In this document: in pieces, positions 60,774 through 64,000 of the stretch
Layout: every line of letters starts with the position of its first letter
Numbering within the stretch: position 1 is the stretch's first letter
From: Sphingobacterium sp. ML3W
GTDB taxonomy: Bacteria; Bacteroidota; Bacteroidia; Sphingobacteriales; Sphingobacteriaceae
Reading direction: 5' to 3'
Assembly (NCBI RefSeq): GCF_029542085.1
Contig: NZ_CP107036.1
Span: forward strand, 744,001-808,000
DNA: 64,000 nt
Position numbers and translations under genes: made by a program
Notes under the pieces: model-generated
Seen by the model: only the letters and a program-made list of their open reading frames with translations
Database searches by the model: none
Told to the model about the DNA's origin: nothing

Positions 60774-61595
60774 ATGAACAAATTTACAGTAAAAGACGGA
60801 ACAGAAATTTATTTCAAGGACTTAGGAACAGGACAACCTATTTTCTTCCACCATGGATGGCCATTATCATCTGATGACTGGGATGCACAGATGATGTTTT
60901 TTTTGGGAAAAGGCTACCGGGTAATTGCCCATGACCGAAGAGGTCACGGTAGATCGACGCAAACTTACCAAGGCAACGACATGGATACTTATGCTGCTGA
61001 TGTGGCTGAGTTGGTTGCTTTTCTCGATCTAAAAAATGCCATACACGTTGGGCATTCGACCGGCGGCGGTGAAGCTATACGCTATGCCGCAAAATATGGT
61101 CAAGGCCGAGTTTCAAAAGTAGTCTTGATAAGCGCGGTTACTCCTTATATGATTGCGGATGAAAATAATCCAGAAGGAGTTCCTTTAGCCGTATTTGATG
61201 ATATCCGTCACAATACATTGCACAACAGACAGCAGTTTTATCAGGATCTAACGATCCCTTTCTACGGTTATAATAGAGCGCAGGCGATCGTAAAAAAAGG
61301 GATACAGGACAATTGGTGGAGACAGGGTATGATGGGCGGTATAAAAGCGCATTACGACTGCGTCCGGGTATTTTCGGAAACGGATTTTACAGAAGATCTT
61401 AAAAATGTGGAAATGCCTGTGCTTGTCCTACATGGTGATGATGACCAAATCGTCCCTTATCGCACAACCGCTGTGAAAGCTGCAGAACTTCTCAAAAAAG
61501 GCAAGCTTATTATTTATCCCGGTTTTTCACATGGTATGCCGACCATCAATGCCGATGTAATCAACGAAGATATTCTGGCATTTATCAAAGCCTAG
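60774..61595 (+). CDS. alpha/beta hydrolase, non-heme chloroperoxidase/arylesterase type
   Basis: 273 residues, cytoplasmic. Triad: Ser in GHSTGGGE (near 98), Asp in LVLHGDDDQIVPY and His in GFSHGMPTIN. The oxyanion motif HHGWPLSSDDWD and RRGHGRS are those of cofactor-free haloperoxidase-like hydrolases, which act on esters and can also perhydrolyse. Natural substrate unknown. Under promoter P2. Confidence 0.92.
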   Translation: MNKFTVKDGTEIYFKDLGTGQPIFFHHGWPLSSDDWDAQMMFFLGKGYRVIAHDRRGHGRSTQTYQGNDMDTYAADVAELVAFLDLKNAIHVGHSTGGGEAIRYAAKYGQGRVSKVVLISAVTPYMIADENNPEGVPLAVFDDIRHNTLHNRQQFYQDLTIPFYGYNRAQAIVKKGIQDNWWRQGMMGGIKAHYDCVRVFSETDFTEDLKNVEMPVLVLHGDDDQIVPYRTTAVKAAELLKKGKLIIYPGFSHGMPTINADVINEDILAFIKA

Positions 61596-61606
61596 GCATA
61601 AAGCGC

Positions 61607-61668
61607 AAAAAGTGCAATCCAAGGGGGAAACGGTCCATTGCAATAGGCGTGGAATTAGGCCACCTTTG
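61607..61668 (+). promoter_or_regulatory. AraC-type regulated promoter P3 (secreted hydrolase gene)
   Basis: AAAAAGTGCA then the 30-bp operator at 61613-61642 (TGCAATCCAAGG left, CCATTGCA right). TTG at 61638-61640, 20-bp spacer, -7 box CACCTTTG at 61661-61668. It starts 11 bp after the stop of the previous hydrolase gene, so the second hydrolase has its own copy of the switch. Confidence 0.75.
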
Positions 61669-61714
61669 TACCATACATTATAATAATAACAACGAACAAG
61701 CAAAATCAGCAATC

Positions 61715-62623
61715 ATGAAAAAGTTAGTTTTCGCATTTACACTGTTTGCAGCCTTATTGTCCAGTACAGTATTTGCACAGACCAAAAGAGCCCCCGCATC
61801 ATTGGGTCGGGAAGAATACATAGAGGTAGAGAAAAATGTCCGGTTACATGTAACGGATCTCGGAGAGGGCCAGCCCCTTGTTTTAATTCACGGCTGGCCG
61901 TTGAGTGATGCCATGTACGAATATCAATATGCTGATTTCCTACAGAAAGGTTATCGCGTGATCGGCATTACCCTGAGGGGCTTTGGACTATCTGATAAGC
62001 CGGCGGGAAAATATAATTACGATGTTTTCGCGGATGATATTAAAGTGGTACTCGATAAGTTGAAAATTGAAAATGCAACAATAGGCGGTTTCTCCATGGG
62101 GGGTGCTACCGTCGTCCATTATGTTGCGAAATACAATGCTGCCCATATTGCTAAAATGGCACTTTTTGGCGCAGCGGCGCCAATCTGGACGAAACGTGCT
62201 GACTTTAATTATGGTCTATGGACCAAAGAGGATGTCAATGGCTTGATCACCCTTAACAATACCAATCGTCCGGAGCTATTTGCAACATTTGGTAAAATAT
62301 TCCCTGCCAATGAGAACAGTGTATCTGCTGGCCATGCTGCTTGGCTGGGAAGTATACAGGCTCAGGCTTCCCCTTATGCAATGGGGGAAGGACTAAAGAC
62401 TTTAAGGGATACTGACCTGCGTGAGGACCTGAAAAAAATAACAGTCCCGACATTAATCCTCCATGGAAAGCTTGATAAAATCTGTTCCTACGACCTTGCC
62501 GAGCAGATGAGAACTTTGCTCAAAAATTCAACCTTAATTCCATTCGAAAAAAGTGGTCATGCGCTTTTTATCGAAGAACCGGAAAAATTCAACACTGAAC
62601 TATCTAATTTCATTCAAAAATAG
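61715..62623 (+). CDS. secreted alpha/beta hydrolase
   Basis: 302 residues from ATG 61715, which begins a signal peptide (KLVFAFTLFAALLSSTVFAQ). The frame also opens at 61649, but that codon lies before the -7 box start region. Triad: Ser in GGFSMGGATVV, Asp in LHGKLDKICSY and His in KSGHALFIEEPE. Related to the cytoplasmic hydrolase upstream (HGWPLSD, YRVIG, LRGFGLSDKP). Periplasmic partner of the same pathway under promoter P3. Confidence 0.9.
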   Translation: MKKLVFAFTLFAALLSSTVFAQTKRAPASLGREEYIEVEKNVRLHVTDLGEGQPLVLIHGWPLSDAMYEYQYADFLQKGYRVIGITLRGFGLSDKPAGKYNYDVFADDIKVVLDKLKIENATIGGFSMGGATVVHYVAKYNAAHIAKMALFGAAAPIWTKRADFNYGLWTKEDVNGLITLNNTNRPELFATFGKIFPANENSVSAGHAAWLGSIQAQASPYAMGEGLKTLRDTDLREDLKKITVPTLILHGKLDKICSYDLAEQMRTLLKNSTLIPFEKSGHALFIEEPEKFNTELSNFIQK

Positions 62624-62635
62624 ATGCAAACTAAA

Positions 62636-62662
62636 AGAGGTTAGTTGATAAAGCTAACCTCT
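62636..62662 (+). terminator. hairpin terminator after the secreted hydrolase gene
   Basis: AGAGGTTAG / CTAACCTCT, perfect 9-bp stem with a 9-nt loop, followed by CTTTTATA. Confidence 0.8.
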
Positions 62663-62680
62663 CTTTTATAAATTTAATTC

Positions 62681-63124
62681 ATGAATAAGCTCTTATTATT
62701 TCTACCGGTATTTTTAATGATTTCTTGTAGCCTAAAAAAAGACATCACAATTATCAGCTATGCTGACTTACCAAAACCAATTGGCCCTTATAACCATTCC
62801 ACGAGCTACGGCAATCTGATATTTGTATCGGGTCAGATAGGGGTGGATCCAAAAACAAATACCCTTAAGCACGGAATTGAAGAACAAACGGTTCAGATCT
62901 TTAAAAATTTAAAGACCATTCTTGAAAACAATAATTCAGATTTACAACATATAACCAAGACTACGATTTTTATGACGGACATAAAGCAATTCGAGAATGT
63001 TAATAAAATATACAGTACTTATTTTAACAATCGTTTCCCTGCTAGGAGTACCATAGAAGTAGTTGCATTACCCATGAATGCAGGCATAGAAATAGAATGT
63101 ATAGCGATTAAGAAACCGTTCTAA
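62681..63124 (+). CDS. RidA/YjgF-family protein with lipoprotein signal
   Basis: 147 residues. Lipobox LMISCSLKK near residue 16 precedes a complete Rid domain: LPKPIGPYNHSTSYGNLIFV, SGQIGVDPKTN and the C-terminal RSTIEVVALPMNAGIEIECI with the conserved Arg. RidA is a cytoplasmic imine/enamine deaminase, so export and anchoring are unusual. It may act on reactive enamines or bind ligands in the periplasm. Confidence 0.87.
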   Translation: MNKLLLFLPVFLMISCSLKKDITIISYADLPKPIGPYNHSTSYGNLIFVSGQIGVDPKTNTLKHGIEEQTVQIFKNLKTILENNNSDLQHITKTTIFMTDIKQFENVNKIYSTYFNNRFPARSTIEVVALPMNAGIEIECIAIKKPF

Positions 63125-63410
63125 TTTTCAGGCAAGCTTAAATTTAGACTTAAGGTCAAAATGACTGGCTTTTGATGTGATTTTATAAAAAACCATAGTA
63201 AATGGAAGTACTCTTTAAAGTTTGGGAAACTGGCGAAAGGGAATATTTGAATTTCTTTGAAAGTAATTCATTAGAACAACCGAAACGTTCCATCCAGTAA
63301 ATTAGGTAATGTGAACTTCCGAATTGATGTATTTGATATTATGACAACTGACAGTAAGCCTCAAATGATACTTATATATTTTAATGACTCCTTCCTAAAA
63401 CTAAAAGCTA
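63125..63410. other. gap without a confident gene
   Basis: 286 bp. On the plus strand ATG 63202 opens a 32-codon frame (EVLFKVWETGEREYLNFFES) of unknown value. Nothing else recognised. Confidence 0.3.
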
Positions 63411-64000
63411 TTACCACTCCATTTTTTCTAAACTCACAGTTCCGCTCATATTAACATTTGATAGGTGGGTGTAAGAGCAATCTAACTGTTTAAGTTCTCT
63501 TAATCCATACACATTAAGATCAACTAACGGATTATCCCTCAGAGACAGTTCTTCAAGATTAGTAAATTTACTAAAATCCAATTTCGACAATTGATTCTCG
63601 TCTAATCTGATCAGCTTTACTGCAGGGCATCCGGTTACATTAAACTCTATGAGTATGTTTTTCTGAAACTCGATATGTACAAGATTTGGAAGATCAGAAA
63701 TGTTCACTTTGCTGACTGCATTCTGTAGCATTTTTATCTCTTCAAGCTTTTGCAGTCCTGTTAAATCTATGGTGCTAATTTTATTCTGGTGAATGTGTAA
63801 AGTCCGGAGGTTTGTCAGCCCCCTAAGGTTGATGCTTTGGATCTGGTTATCGTATCCAAATATCTCTTCCAGATTTTTCATGCCTTCTAAGTCCAATACT
63901 TTTACCTGATTGTTCCAAAAGCTCAGCTCTTTTAAGTTAGTGAAATTTTTAATGCCAACCAACGAACTAATATCTGCTTTATCAAGACTTAGCCTCGTTA
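63411..64000 (-). CDS. leucine-rich-repeat protein, partial (N-terminus beyond the right edge)
   Basis: The frame is open from the right edge to the stop at 63411, about 196 codons. Repeats of about 21 residues follow the pattern LTNLRTLHIHQNKISTIDLT, LKELSFWNNQVKVLDLEG and FTNLEELSLRDNPLVDLNVY, each with L--L----N at regular spacing, as in SDS22/internalin-type LRRs. At least eight repeats are visible. The last has a short tail SGTVSLEKMEW. Such proteins bind other proteins. The location and partner cannot be judged without the N-terminus. Confidence 0.88.
   Translation of the reverse strand, partial: TRLSLDKADISSLVGIKNFTNLKELSFWNNQVKVLDLEGMKNLEEIFGYDNQIQSINLRGLTNLRTLHIHQNKISTIDLTGLQKLEEIKMLQNAVSKVNISDLPNLVHIEFQKNILIEFNVTGCPAVKLIRLDENQLSKLDFSKFTNLEELSLRDNPLVDLNVYGLRELKQLDCSYTHLSNVNMSGTVSLEKMEW

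Noticed and set aside
61649..61714. upstream ATG extending the secreted hydrolase
   Set aside because: It lies before the P3 -7 box, so it cannot be in the P3 transcript, and it would bury the signal peptide.

Overview
The window is chromosomal DNA from a member of the Bacteroidota, most likely Sphingobacteriaceae and probably Sphingobacterium. The evidence is two SusC/SusD glycan-uptake systems, an ECF sigma/FecR pair driving a TonB receptor with an STN domain, many AraC, HxlR and Crp/Fnr regulators, AT-rich intergenic DNA and promoters of the Bacteroidota type (TTG, about 20 bp, then TAnnTTTG or CAnnTTTG). The genus is inference. I saw no rRNA, tRNA or CRISPR.

Layout. 1-3.6 kb: the end of a SusC/SusD pair (SusD runs off the left edge). 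4.1-12 kb: GAPDH, a secreted endonuclease/exonuclease/phosphatase-fold protein, a ROK regulator, a GNAT acetyltransferase, a DoxX plus polysaccharide-deacetylase pair and a divergent AraC gene. 12-26 kb: a polysaccharide utilization locus on the minus strand, read as ECF sigma, FecR anti-sigma, STN-SusC, SusD, DUF1735-type surface lipoprotein, GH116 glycoside hydrolase and an RbsD/FucU-like lipoprotein, with a divergent sialate O-acetylesterase. 26-29.5 kb: SDR, AraC, TetR and SDR genes with visible operators. 29.5-38.5 kb: a worn accessory stretch with relics of IS481 and another DDE transposon, frameshifted and truncated genes, a TetX-like flavin monooxygenase under an AraC gene, an orphan SUFU-domain (immunity-type) gene, a Crp/Fnr plus MBL-hydrolase pair and the first copy of a 1267-bp IS3-family element. 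38.5-45.4 kb: an SDR/SnoaL-like pair divergent from HxlR, then an AraC gene divergent from a TolC-HlyD-MFS efflux operon. 45.5-54.6 kb: methyltransferase, an orphan Imm70-like gene, and a run of small-molecule enzymes (acetoacetate-decarboxylase-like, aldehyde dehydrogenase, epimerase-like, AraC, PfpI, alpha/beta hydrolase). 54.6-57.8 kb: two more identical IS3 copies, one splitting a DinB-family gene that can be rejoined exactly. 57.8-64 kb: a truncated ORF behind a leader sequence that also occurs at 11.56 kb, then a cupin/Crp/AraC/two-hydrolase cluster, a RidA-like lipoprotein and a partial leucine-rich-repeat protein.

The most interesting undescribed signals are: (1) a 30-bp operator with fixed promoter geometry repeated in front of the cupin gene and both alpha/beta hydrolase genes (58.4, 60.7, 61.6 kb), which defines a small regulon probably run by the AraC gene lying among them; (2) a conserved leader of about 105 bp ending in ATGGCAAAT that occurs at 11.56 and 57.88 kb with different or broken downstream sequence, suggesting a dispersed family of expression leaders for variable proteins; (3) the exactly reconstructable DinB disruption; (4) an HxlR switch in which the same TTGTACA motif covers both divergent promoters.
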